Below are positions 1 through 7,744 of a stretch of 64,000 bases of DNA, piece after piece. The position numbers and the translations under genes are program-made. Numbering within the stretch: the stretch's first letter is position 1; every line of letters begins with the position of its first letter. Under the pieces are notes generated by a model. The model saw only the letters and a program-made list of their open reading frames with translations. It ran no database searches and was not told the origin of the DNA. Origin of the DNA: JANPPS01 sp965246835 (lineage in GTDB: Bacteria; Pseudomonadota; Alphaproteobacteria; Acetobacterales; Acetobacteraceae); NCBI GenBank assembly GCA_965246835.1, contig CBDFFQ010000001.1, forward strand, positions 1,612,001 through 1,676,000, given 5' to 3'.

Positions 1-2
1 TG

Positions 3-911
3 ACGGGCGGCAAGGATGTCTGCGTCTATCCGCAGCACGAGGTGCTGCGGGACCTGGTGGCCGGGCGGCTGGCGCAGGGTGGGGAGATCGTGTTTGACGT
101 GACCGCCACCGCGATCCGGGGCGTGGATACGGACACGCCGTCCATCGCGTTCCGGCGCGAGGGCGGCGCCGAGGAGGTGCTGCACTGCGATTACGTGGTG
201 GCGGCGGACGGTTTCCATGGGCCTGGACGGCAGGCCATTCCGCGGTCGCTGCGCACGGAATACCAGAAGGTGTATCCGTTCGCCTGGCTCGGCATCCTCG
301 CGCGGGCGCCGCTGTCGTGGCACGAGCTGATCTATGCCAACCAGGGGGACGGCTTCGCGCTGCTGAGCACCCGCTCGCCGGAAATACAGCGCATGTATGT
401 GCAATGCGACCCGGCCGATACGCTCGATCAGTGGTCCGACAGGCGTGTTTGGGACGAACTCCACACGCGGCTCGGCAGCGGGGATGGCTGGGTGCTGCAG
501 GAAGGAGAGATCTTTCAGAAGAACATCGTGAAGCTGCGCTCGTTCGTGTGCGATCCGATGCAGTACGGACGGTTGTTCCTGGCGGGGGACGCCGCGCATA
601 TCGTGCCGCCGACGGGGGCCAAGGGGCTCAATCTGGCGGTGGCGGACGTGCTGATCCTGTCGCGGGCGTTGGAGGCGCGGTATCGCCGCAACCATCAGGA
701 GGCGCTGGACCGGTATAGCGAGACCTGCCTGCGCCGGATCTGGAAGGGCGAACGGTTCAGCTGGTATATGACGACGATGCTGCACCGGAACCCGGAGGAG
801 ACGGATTTCGAGCGGCGGATCCATTTGGCGGACCTGGATCTGGTGCGGACGTCCCGGGCCTCGGCGGTGTCGTTGGCGGAGAATTATGTGGGACTGCCGT
901 TCGATAGCTGA
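3..911 (+). CDS. pobA: 4-hydroxybenzoate 3-monooxygenase, 5' end outside window
   Basis: FAD-dependent aromatic hydroxylase that converts 4-hydroxybenzoate to protocatechuate with NAD(P)H and O2, feeding the protocatechuate branch of the beta-ketoadipate pathway in the cytoplasm. The open frame enters from the left edge, so only about 303 of the usual 390-395 residues are visible; the N-terminal GxGxxG FAD motif lies upstream. The family's second FAD motif, GDAAHIVPPTGAKGLN, is intact and is followed by the usual C-terminal helices (SWYMT, HR.PEE). A GTG at 42 is internal: the codons before it (VYPQHEVLRDL) match the family. No operon partner is visible downstream, where a repeat region follows. 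The family assignment is firm; substrate specificity is inferred from the family. Confidence 0.93.
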   Translation, partial: TGGKDVCVYPQHEVLRDLVAGRLAQGGEIVFDVTATAIRGVDTDTPSIAFRREGGAEEVLHCDYVVAADGFHGPGRQAIPRSLRTEYQKVYPFAWLGILARAPLSWHELIYANQGDGFALLSTRSPEIQRMYVQCDPADTLDQWSDRRVWDELHTRLGSGDGWVLQEGEIFQKNIVKLRSFVCDPMQYGRLFLAGDAAHIVPPTGAKGLNLAVADVLILSRALEARYRRNHQEALDRYSETCLRRIWKGERFSWYMTTMLHRNPEETDFERRIHLADLDLVRTSRASAVSLAENYVGLPFDS

Positions 912-942
912 GAGCCTCGTTTACGCCACCCCGGGCTTCACT

Positions 943-1194
943 CGGGGTCCCGCTTTCACCGTCGCCCAGCCTCGAAGAAGCGGGATCCCGGGTCGAGCCC
1001 GGGATGACGGATTAGGGGGTGGTCATCGACGCCGAGAGCCTGTCGGATCCGCGCTTTCGTCGCCTTGGGCTTGGACCCGGGGTCCCGCTTTCACCGTCGC
1101 CCAGCCTCGACGAAGCGGGATCCCGGGTCGAGCCCGGGATGACGGATTAGGGGGTGGTCATCGACGCCGAGAGCCTGTCGGATCCGCGCTTTCG
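943..1194. repeat. Two 117-bp direct repeats carrying a CCCGGG palindrome
   Basis: Positions 943-1059 and 1078-1194 are identical except for one base (a/c near the middle), offset by 135 bp. Each contains an imperfect palindrome (985-1005 and 1120-1140) with core CCCGGGTCGAGCCCGGG followed by ATGACGG, which resembles dispersed REP-like elements of alphaproteobacteria. A degenerate third fragment (GGGCTTGACCCGGAATGACGGG) follows at about 1202-1223. The whole 322-bp gap between pobA and the next gene consists of this material. The open frame running through it is an artefact of the repeat. Confidence 0.85.
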
Positions 1195-1233
1195 GTGCCT
1201 CGGGCTTGACCCGGAATGACGGGTCAGGGCGGT

Positions 1234-2730
1234 TCAGACCGCCGAAAGCCGCACCGGCCGGTCCTCGATGCGGAGGCGGCGGCGGAGGGCGCGGGAGGCG
1301 GCGTCGATCGTGATGGAGAGCGCGCCGGTGGCGACGATCAGCACCAAGGCGGTGTCGAGCCGCAGCTCCTGGATGGCGGCGTCCACGTGGAAGCCCAGCG
1401 TGCGCACGCCCAAGATACCGAAGATGGCGCTCTCGCGCACCACGATCTCCCAGCGATACAGGACATAGGCCAGGAACTGGCCATAGAGCCGGGGCACGAT
1501 CTCGTAACCATAAAGGTCGAGCCCGCGCGGTGCGTCGGGGCGCAGCGTCACGCCATCGGCCTGGCGGCCCATGAGGAAGGCGAGGATGCCGCCATTATGC
1601 AGCGCAAGCGCGATGATGGCCGGCAGCATCGAGGGGCCGAGCACCAGCAGCAGCACATAGGCCGCACAATATTCCGGGGTGGATCTGATGACGATCAGCA
1701 GCGCCCGCCCGAATGGCCGACCGAATGCGCCGGTGAAGTGGCGGGACGTCAGCGGGAACAGCGCGAGCCCGATCGCCGCCATGCCGACCATGGCGATCTG
1801 CGATACGATCAGGGTGTTGGCGATGCCGGGCAGGATTTGGTCGCGCAGGATCGTGCCGAACCACGGCGCCATCCCCGCCCAACCGGTGCCGCTGCCTCGC
1901 AGTGGCCTCGGCACGATATCCTGCCCGAAGAAACGGGCCAGGGCCTCAAGCACCGAGCCGCCCTGGACCGGGGGCGCCAGCCAGGCCAGCGCCACGGCCG
2001 AGCCGACCAGCAAGACCGGGAGAAGTGCCGGGCGCGCCCAGAGCCGCCGCGTGCCGATCAACGCGTAAAAGACCAGCACGAACCCGGCCGCCTCGGCATA
2101 CTTGCCCTGGCGGAAATAGCCTTCGAGCTCGAACCCCATGGTCGGCAGGCCGATGAAGCCCAGGACCAGCGTGGACCGCAGGCCGCATTCCAGGCGATAG
2201 AGCAAGTAATCCGCCATGGGCCGGGCCAGGATCGGCAGCCGGGCAAAGGCGAAGCGGGAGACGGCACCGGTGCCGGGCGGGAGCACGCGGTCGGCCGCGA
2301 GGTCGGCCTCCTCGATCATCTCGGCAAAGACCTTGGCGAAGATGCCGGCATAGGGGATGGCGATCGCCAGCAGCCCGGCGGAGGGCGACGGGCCCAGCAC
2401 CTGCATCAGCAATAGCGCCCAGAACAGCTCGTGGACGGAGCGCAATGCGGCGCAGATCACCCGGATGGTGCGGGAGCCCGCGAAGGCCAGCGCCAGCCCG
2501 AACCCGGCCGCGGCGCCGCCCGCCACGCCCAGCACGGCGAAGGCCACCGTCAGCACGACCGCGCGCCAGGGGATTGCGGCGAGGCCGGGGTGCAGGATGC
2601 CGTGGCCGATCCGGGCCAGCTCGGCGCCGGGGTGCAGCACGGTGACGGCGAGGTCCGCGCCGGGCAGCGCCAGCAGGGCGGCGAGCACGAACAGCAGGCT
2701 GACCCGGGCGTAGCCAAGCCTCTCCGTCAT
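1234..2730 (-). CDS. Twin-domain PhnE-type ABC transporter permease
   Basis: Inner-membrane permease of a phosphonate/selenate-class ABC importer. At 498 residues it is about twice a single PhnE (around 260-280) and contains two permease modules. The first (about residues 1-235) has many hydrophobic helices and a cytoplasmic-loop region ending in STLVLGFIGLPTMGFEL. The second (about 290-490) repeats the pattern with ESAIFGILGVRTLGFHV. It lies downstream of the ATPase and binding-protein genes on the same strand, so the three form one transport unit. The chosen ATG lies in the end of a palindromic repeat and has no clear Shine-Dalgarno sequence, so the true start is uncertain. The family is clear; the ligand is unknown. 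Confidence 0.85.
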   Translation of the reverse strand: MTERLGYARVSLLFVLAALLALPGADLAVTVLHPGAELARIGHGILHPGLAAIPWRAVVLTVAFAVLGVAGGAAAGFGLALAFAGSRTIRVICAALRSVHELFWALLLMQVLGPSPSAGLLAIAIPYAGIFAKVFAEMIEEADLAADRVLPPGTGAVSRFAFARLPILARPMADYLLYRLECGLRSTLVLGFIGLPTMGFELEGYFRQGKYAEAAGFVLVFYALIGTRRLWARPALLPVLLVGSAVALAWLAPPVQGGSVLEALARFFGQDIVPRPLRGSGTGWAGMAPWFGTILRDQILPGIANTLIVSQIAMVGMAAIGLALFPLTSRHFTGAFGRPFGRALLIVIRSTPEYCAAYVLLLVLGPSMLPAIIALALHNGGILAFLMGRQADGVTLRPDAPRGLDLYGYEIVPRLYGQFLAYVLYRWEIVVRESAIFGILGVRTLGFHVDAAIQELRLDTALVLIVATGALSITIDAASRALRRRLRIEDRPVRLSAV

Positions 2731-2810
2731 CGCGAGCGCAGCGACGCGATCCAGGGGCGACAGGCATGCATCTGGCCCCTGGATCGCTTCGCCAAGGGGC
2801 TCGCGATGAC
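2726..2810. repeat. Palindromic repeat, GTCATTGCGAGC family, copy 1
   Basis: An approximately 85-bp inverted repeat: GTCATCGCGAGC...CGATCCAGGGGC, then GCCCCTGGATCG...GCTCGCGATGAC. It fills the gap between the ATPase and permease genes. The same element recurs at 52866-52952 and 59697-59782. In RNA it would form a long hairpin inside the transporter operon. Confidence 0.88.
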
Positions 2811-2817
2811 GGGGTTC

Positions 2818-3465
2818 TCAGGCATAGAACGGCCGCAGATCGGCCTCGGTGAGCCCGGCGGTGGGCGCGTCCAGCGCGATGCGGCCGGCGTCCAGCAGCA
2901 CCACGCGGTCCGTGTGCGTGAGCGCCAGCGCGATGTCGTGCAGGGCCAGGATCATGGTGCCGTGCGCGGCGGCCATGCGGGTGAGGATGGCGGCGCCCTG
3001 CTCGCGGTCCAGCGCGGACACCGGCTCGTCCCCGATCACCACGGGGCGGCCGTTATAGAGGGCGCGGGCGACGGACACGCGCTGCTGCTGCCCGCCGGAG
3101 AGCGTGCCGGCGCGGGCGAACAGTTTTTCCCCGAGCCCGACGGAGGCCAGGACATCGCGGATGGCAGCGATTTCGGCGCGGGCGGGCCGGGCGAGCATGC
3201 GGAGGTTGCGCCAGGCGCTGTGGCGGTCGAGCCGGCCCATATAGACGTTGTGGAACACACTGAGCGGGCCGACCAGGGCGGCGGCTTGCGGCACCAGCGC
3301 AGCCTGGTCCTTGAGCCGGGTGTAGAGCAGGTTCAGCAAGGTGGATTTACCGGCGCCGGAGCGGCCCATGATGGCGATGCGCTCGCCTTCGTGCACGGAC
3401 AGGTCGATGCCGTGGAGCACGGGCTGGCCGGGGAAGCCGGCGGTTTCGTTGCGGAGAGTCAGCAT
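2818..3465 (-). CDS. PhnC-type ABC transporter ATP-binding protein
   Basis: Cytoplasmic ATPase of the neighbouring importer. Its 215 residues form a minimal ABC domain. Walker A is GRSGAGKSTLL (about residue 35), the signature is LSGGQQQRV, Walker B is PVVIGDEP, and the switch histidine is in ALHDI. It is a little shorter than typical PhnC (around 250-280), lacking part of the region between Walker A and the signature. It is the middle gene of the binding protein-ATPase-permease set, all on the minus strand. A palindromic repeat lies on each side. Family certain, ligand not. Confidence 0.88.
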   Translation of the reverse strand: MLTLRNETAGFPGQPVLHGIDLSVHEGERIAIMGRSGAGKSTLLNLLYTRLKDQAALVPQAAALVGPLSVFHNVYMGRLDRHSAWRNLRMLARPARAEIAAIRDVLASVGLGEKLFARAGTLSGGQQQRVSVARALYNGRPVVIGDEPVSALDREQGAAILTRMAAAHGTMILALHDIALALTHTDRVVLLDAGRIALDAPTAGLTEADLRPFYA

Positions 3466-3482
3466 TGACGAGGACCGCCGTG

Positions 3483-3598
3483 CCCCTTCTCCCGCTGGCG
3501 GGCGAAGGTTGGGATGAGGGTGGAGATCACATGAGCCCTGGACCGTTGGTCTTGCCCCACCCTGACCCCGACCCTCTCCCGCCAGCAGGAGAGGGGGA
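3483..3598. repeat. Palindromic repeat, CCCTCTCCCGC family, copy 1
   Basis: Arms CCCCTTCTCCCGCTGGCGGG...GAGGGTGG and CCCCACCCTGACCCCGACCCTCTCCCGCCAGCAGG face each other across about 30 bp. The element fills the 147-bp gap between the binding-protein and ATPase genes. Related copies are at 12892-12998 and 48787-48895. Confidence 0.85.
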
Positions 3599-3612
3599 AC
3601 AACGTAGCCACC

Positions 3613-4476
3613 CTAATTCAACAAATCCGTCGCCAATGCGCCCTGCTCCACCGGGTCGTATTGCGCGTTGTTGGCGGCGATGAACCCGCTGCGCCCGAAC
3701 GGCTGCAGGATCGCGGCGTCCTTGCACTCCACCAGCGCGGCGCGCAGCCGTTCCTTGAACCCGGCGCCGAAGCGTTGGTCGGCGTCACCGCGCAGGGTCC
3801 AGTTATAATCGGGGAAGGGCGGGGTTTCCCAGATGACGGAAACCTGCGCCGGGTCGACGCGGCCGGCTTGTTTCTCGAGGTCGAACACCGTGTAGTCCAT
3901 GGCGCCCACTTCATACGCGCCGGACTGCACGGTTTGTAGCGTGCGGGTATGGTCCCCGGAGAAGCCGACGCGGGAGAACACGGCCTCCGGCGCGCGGGCG
4001 AACTGCTTGCGGATGTAGAACTCGGGCATCACCCGGCCGGAGGTGCTGGCGCGGGCGCCGAAGGTGAAGCTGCGGCCGGCGATGGCGGCCGGGAAGTCCG
4101 GGGCGGGTTTAAGTCCGGTGCCGGCATGGGCGATGAAGAAGCTCTTGAAGCCGGTGTCTTCCACGCCCTGGGCGATCGCCTCCGACCCCTTCACGGCGCG
4201 GCGGGCCTGCACGCCGGTGAAGCCGCCGAACCAGGCGAGCTGCACCTGGTCGTTGGTGAAGGCCGTGACGGCGGCGGGGTAGGTCTTCACCGGCACGTAG
4301 CGGACGGGGACGCCCAGGCGGTCCTGCAGGTAGGTCGCGACCCGGCCGAACCGCTCCACCAGGCGGCTCTCGTCCTGGTCCGGGATGGCGGTGAAGGCGA
4401 GGGTCGCGGCTTGAGCGCGGGCGGGCAGCGTCAGCACGGCGGGGCTGGCGAGCAGCAGGCGGCGGGTGAGCGTCAT
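3613..4476 (-). CDS. PhnD-family periplasmic binding protein (putative selenate/phosphonate class)
   Basis: Solute-binding protein of 287 residues that captures the ligand in the periplasm for the PhnC/PhnE-like partners. It starts with an RR-containing signal peptide (MTLTRRLLLASPAVLTLPARAQA). The mature part has PhnD-class landmarks: AIPDQDESRLVERF, LAWFGGFTGVQA, ARASTSGRVMPEF, FSGDHTRTLQTVQ and PDYNWTL. These resemble, from memory, the family annotated as putative selenate ABC binding proteins more than E. coli PhnD itself. The upstream methyltransferase gene ends on the ATGA at 4473-4476, giving 4-bp translational coupling. Ligand (phosphonate, phosphite, selenate or another oxyanion) cannot be decided from sequence alone. 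Confidence 0.82.
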   Translation of the reverse strand: MTLTRRLLLASPAVLTLPARAQAATLAFTAIPDQDESRLVERFGRVATYLQDRLGVPVRYVPVKTYPAAVTAFTNDQVQLAWFGGFTGVQARRAVKGSEAIAQGVEDTGFKSFFIAHAGTGLKPAPDFPAAIAGRSFTFGARASTSGRVMPEFYIRKQFARAPEAVFSRVGFSGDHTRTLQTVQSGAYEVGAMDYTVFDLEKQAGRVDPAQVSVIWETPPFPDYNWTLRGDADQRFGAGFKERLRAALVECKDAAILQPFGRSGFIAANNAQYDPVEQGALATDLLN

Positions 4477-5288
4477 GCATGGTCTCCGGAAGGTTTGGTG
4501 CCGATGGCGATGTGGGCGACGGCGCCGAGGGCGATGGGGCCTGGTGGCAACCCCTTCGTGAGATGGTGCAGCACGGTTGCACGGTCCGGTCCCAATCCCG
4601 CCAGCATCGCCGCCATGCCCGGCGCGAAATCCAGCGCGGCGACGAGATCTTGGGCGGAGGGTGCTTCCAGCATGGCCCCGTGCCGTTCGATCGTGATGTC
4701 CTGGAAGCCGGCATCGGCGAGCAGGGCGTGCAGCCGGGCCGGGTCGATGAAGCGGAGCTGGGCCGGTAGCTCGCCCTGCGGCACGGCGCCACGGACGGCC
4801 AAGATCGCATCGCGCAACCGGGCGGCCAGTTCGTAGCGGTGGGGTTCGGTCCAGGTGACGATCGCGACGCGGCCGCCTGGGCGGAGGACGCGGTGCAGCT
4901 CGGCCATGCCTTGCGCCGGGTCAGGGAAGAGGACGATGCCGAAGCAGGACAGGGCGCGGTCGAATGTCCGGTCCGGCAGGTCGAGCGCTTGCCCGTCCAT
5001 GATGCGGGCATCGAGGCCCCGCTCGGACATGCGCGCGACCATGGCGTGCGAGGCGTCGATTGCAGTGACGTGGGCGCCCATCTGCGCCGCCAGGAGCGCG
5101 GCGCCCCCTGCCCCGGCCGCTACGTCCAGCAGCGGCGTGCCGTGTAGCGGGGCCAGGAGGCGCAGCGCATGGGCGGCGAATTGTGTGCTGAGGTGTTCGA
5201 ACACCGCCTCGTATCCCGCCACGTGCCGGTCCCATTGCGCCGCGTCCTGGTCAGGCTGCAAGGCGGGGCCTATGACCGGGGTGGCCAC
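4473..5288 (-). CDS. Class I SAM-dependent methyltransferase
   Basis: UbiE/Methyltransf_11-type cytoplasmic methyltransferase. Motif I is LLDVAAGAGGAAL, the acidic strand-2 end is TAIDAS, and motif III is LRPGGRVAIVTWT. The open frame can start at GTG 5333, but that overlaps the divergent radical SAM start at 5309; the GTG at 5288 (HVATPV) avoids the overlap and leaves about 270 residues, the usual size. Its stop overlaps the start of the PhnD-like gene by 4 bp, so it is the first gene of the transporter operon. The pairing suggests the imported compound may be methylated (an inference; volatile methylated selenium or arsenic products are a known logic). Substrate unknown. Confidence 0.75.
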   Translation of the reverse strand: MATPVIGPALQPDQDAAQWDRHVAGYEAVFEHLSTQFAAHALRLLAPLHGTPLLDVAAGAGGAALLAAQMGAHVTAIDASHAMVARMSERGLDARIMDGQALDLPDRTFDRALSCFGIVLFPDPAQGMAELHRVLRPGGRVAIVTWTEPHRYELAARLRDAILAVRGAVPQGELPAQLRFIDPARLHALLADAGFQDITIERHGAMLEAPSAQDLVAALDFAPGMAAMLAGLGPDRATVLHHLTKGLPPGPIALGAVAHIAIGTKPSGDHA

Positions 5289-5308
5289 ATGGCCGGGCGG
5301 GGGATGCG

Positions 5309-6331
5309 ATGGCGGCGGTTCAGGACGTGACACGGTTCTCGCTCGGCCTCGGGCTCACCAACGAGTGCAACCTGGCATGTTCCTTCTGCTACCGCGACCC
5401 CACGCGGACGGACCGGCTGTCATTGGACCAGGTGCGGGCGGTGCTGGGGCGGCTGCCGGTGCGGTCGGTCAATCTGGGCACCGGGGAGAACGGCATGCAT
5501 CCGGAGTTCCCGGAGATGCTGGCCTATCTGCGGGCGCAGCCGATCAAGCTGACCATCACGTCGAACGGGCACTCGATTGCCGTGCTGGACGATGAGCAGG
5601 TGCGGGCGTTCGCGGAAGTGGAGTTCTCGTTGGATTACGCCACGCGGGCGGAGCAGGACGCGCAGCGGGGCGCCGGCAATTGGGATCTGGTGCAGGAGCA
5701 GGCGGCGCGCTGCCGGCGGCTGGGCGTGGGGGTCACGATCATCGCGGTGATGATGCGGACAAATTACGACCGGCTGGCGGACATTGCGGAGGTGGCGGCC
5801 GCGTTCGATGCGCCGCTCAGGCTCAACGTGTATCAGGCCGTGCGGTCCGACGCGTTCGCGCTGACATATGAGGAATACTGGGACGGGTTCGCGGCGCTGT
5901 TTGCGCGGACGGACGTGGTGGCGATCGGGGAGCCCCTGGTGCGCGCGATGGCGGGGCTGCCGCCGCGGGCCGGGGGGTGTGGGGTCGCGACCGTGCGGGT
6001 CACGCCGCGGGCCACCGTGCAGCCCTGCGTCTATTGGCCCGGCGGTGGCGCGCCGCTCGATCTGCTGTTGGGGCTGGGCCCGGACATCACCGGCACGGAG
6101 CCGTTCGCGGCCGCGCGGTCACTGCCGGCGGCGTGCGAGGGGTGCAGGCACCAGGCGGCGTGCCATGGCGGGTGCGCGGGGCGGCGGCGGTTGCTGGATA
6201 TGCTGGACCAGCCGGACCCGTATTGCCCGGTGATCCGCGGGGATGACCGGCGGCTCGCGATCCGCATGGCGCCTGCGCGGGAGATGGCGAAGCTCGAGAG
6301 CGCCTGCACGACGATCGTGATGGCTCGTTAG
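5309..6331 (+). CDS. Radical SAM protein with SPASM-type C-terminus
   Basis: The 340-residue enzyme has the radical SAM cluster motif CNLACSFC near residue 20, which binds the [4Fe-4S] cluster that cleaves SAM. A GTGENG segment and an ITSNG segment sit in the barrel. The C-terminal third carries a SPASM-like set of cysteines: GGCGV, VQPCVYW, CEGCRHQAACHGGC and PYCPV, which would hold auxiliary Fe-S clusters as in PqqE or anaerobic sulfatase-maturing enzymes. It is divergent from the methyltransferase/ABC operon and its 3' end overlaps the DoxX-like gene tail-to-tail by 4 bp. No obvious short precursor peptide gene is visible beside it. Substrate unknown. Confidence 0.8.
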   Translation: MAAVQDVTRFSLGLGLTNECNLACSFCYRDPTRTDRLSLDQVRAVLGRLPVRSVNLGTGENGMHPEFPEMLAYLRAQPIKLTITSNGHSIAVLDDEQVRAFAEVEFSLDYATRAEQDAQRGAGNWDLVQEQAARCRRLGVGVTIIAVMMRTNYDRLADIAEVAAAFDAPLRLNVYQAVRSDAFALTYEEYWDGFAALFARTDVVAIGEPLVRAMAGLPPRAGGCGVATVRVTPRATVQPCVYWPGGGAPLDLLLGLGPDITGTEPFAAARSLPAACEGCRHQAACHGGCAGRRRLLDMLDQPDPYCPVIRGDDRRLAIRMAPAREMAKLESACTTIVMAR

Positions 6332-6984
6332 CTCGCCAGGCGGTATGCCCGCGCCAGCAGGGACTGACCGTTCAGCAGCGAGTCCCGCGTGCGGCGGATC
6401 GTTGCGTCCAGCCCCAACATCTGCCCGGCGCGGTCCAGCGCGAAGAAGCCGTGGGTCATGATGATGAACACGTACTGCCAGGGCCACTCGGCGTCGTTGC
6501 GATAGAGGCCGATCCATAGGTTGAGGGTGAACAGGATGCCCACGACCCCCGCCAGCCGCACGCAGAAGCCGAGCATCAGGGCCGCGGCCAGGCAGGTTTC
6601 GGCGACATAGACCGCGGGGTCCAGCACCGCGATGTTGGCCAGGAACACGTCCCGGATCAGCGCGGCGTGGGCTGGGAAGGCGGAGTGCTCCACCAGCTGC
6701 GACGTCCAGTATTGGAAGCCGCCGGAGACCGGGAGCGGCAGCTTCCACAGCGAGCCTTGCAGCCACATCGTGCCGATCAGCATGCGGCACAGCCAGATGG
6801 CGGCGTGCCGGCCGGTGCGCTGCGCGGGATCGCGGGACCAGTTCTGCGCGGCGATCACGGTGCCGGCGATCAGGAAGGCGGCGTAGAGCAGGACCAGGAT
6901 GTATTTCGCCGGGCCGATCGCGGCGTGATCGGGCGTATCGCCGATGAGGAAGTGCAGGCTGTCGAGGAATGGGTTCGTGCGCAT
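6328..6984 (-). CDS. DoxX-like integral membrane protein
   Basis: About 218 residues with four or five hydrophobic segments: YILVLLYAAFLIAGTV, IWLCRMLIGTMWLQGSLWKLP, YVAETCLAAALMLGF and GVVGILFTLNLWIGLYR. The pattern of short helices with conserved W, G and K after helix 2 resembles DoxX/DoxD-type quinone-linked membrane subunits. The ATG at 6984 (MRTNPF) is preferred over the upstream GTG at 7017, which adds a non-hydrophobic stretch. It converges on the radical SAM gene with a 4-bp overlap. A redox role in the membrane is plausible from the family but not shown. Confidence 0.65.
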   Translation of the reverse strand: MRTNPFLDSLHFLIGDTPDHAAIGPAKYILVLLYAAFLIAGTVIAAQNWSRDPAQRTGRHAAIWLCRMLIGTMWLQGSLWKLPLPVSGGFQYWTSQLVEHSAFPAHAALIRDVFLANIAVLDPAVYVAETCLAAALMLGFCVRLAGVVGILFTLNLWIGLYRNDAEWPWQYVFIIMTHGFFALDRAGQMLGLDATIRRTRDSLLNGQSLLARAYRLAS

Positions 6985-7156
6985 GCCGCACCATGGCACG
7001 GGCGGGCGCACACGCACACGTGTTTGCTGCTGCCCGCCACCATTGGCCGCCTGGTTCGTAAGGGTCGCTTACATGGCCCGGGAACGACCGGGCCGTGGGC
7101 TTTCGCTCTGGCGAACGGGAGCAACGCCCCTTCGCGGCACAATGAGGAATACGACC

Positions 7157-7702
7157 ATGAAGATAGCAACGCTTACGATCGCGGCCGCCCTGATCGCTGG
7201 GCCGGCGCTGGCGCAGACCGCCGCGCCGGGCGCCACGCCCGGAAACAATGCACCGGGTGCCACGCCCGGAAGCAGCGCGCCGGGTGCCACGTCCGTTGCG
7301 CCCATGCCGGGGGTGAGCCCCAACACGGGTGTGACCCCGCGCACGGGTGTGGTGGACCGCAATTCCGGCACGGCCGCCGCGTCTGGCGATCGCAACCAGG
7401 CCGTGGCCACCACCGGCGCCAACGCGCCGCAGCCCGCCCGCGGCCGCAACTCGTTTTCCGAGAGCCAGGCCCGGCGGCGGATCGAGCGCGCCGGCTATCA
7501 GGGCGTGACCGGGCTGCGGAAGGACACGGCCGGCGTGTGGCGCGGGACCGCGACCAAGGATGGTGGCTCGACCCCGGTTTGGCTCGATTACAAGGGCAAT
7601 ATCGGCATGACCGCCACGCCGTCCGGCTCGGCGACCACGGCTCCCAGCACCGGCATGGGCACAGGCACAGGCACGGGCACGGGCACGGGCACCACTCGCT
7701 AG
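7157..7702 (+). CDS. Secreted PepSY-like small protein with APGATPG repeats
   Basis: A 181-residue exported protein. The ATG at 7157 has a GAGGA ribosome-binding site 8-9 bases upstream and opens a clear signal peptide (MKIATLTIAAALIAGPALAQ). The mature N-terminus has three copies of a 9-residue repeat (APGATPG.N/S), followed by a Thr/Ala-rich linker. A compact C-terminal domain (ARRRIERAGYQGVTGLRKD, VWRGTATKDG, VWLDYKGNIG) is PepSY-like in layout, and the protein ends in a TGTGTG tail. The next gene, a YflT-like stress protein, follows 42 bp downstream. Function unknown; an envelope or stress role is inferred from neighbours. Confidence 0.7.
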   Translation: MKIATLTIAAALIAGPALAQTAAPGATPGNNAPGATPGSSAPGATSVAPMPGVSPNTGVTPRTGVVDRNSGTAAASGDRNQAVATTGANAPQPARGRNSFSESQARRRIERAGYQGVTGLRKDTAGVWRGTATKDGGSTPVWLDYKGNIGMTATPSGSATTAPSTGMGTGTGTGTGTGTTR

Positions 7703-7744
7703 TCCATCGCGCCGGAACGATCCTTCTTTTACGGAGAAAACACC

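Noticed and set aside
886..1209. 107-residue open frame in the repeat region
   Set aside because: It is made of the 117-bp direct repeat translated twice and has no protein-like sequence.
1216..2415. Long plus-strand open frame opposite the twin permease
   Set aside because: High GC keeps the antisense frame open; the protein is rich in Gln, Gly, Arg, His and Asp, typical of shadows.
7081..7110. EcfG-type general stress promoter (GGAAC-N16/17-CGTT) before the PepSY-like gene
   Set aside because: A GGAAC is present at 7081-7085 but no CGTT-like -10 lies at the right distance.
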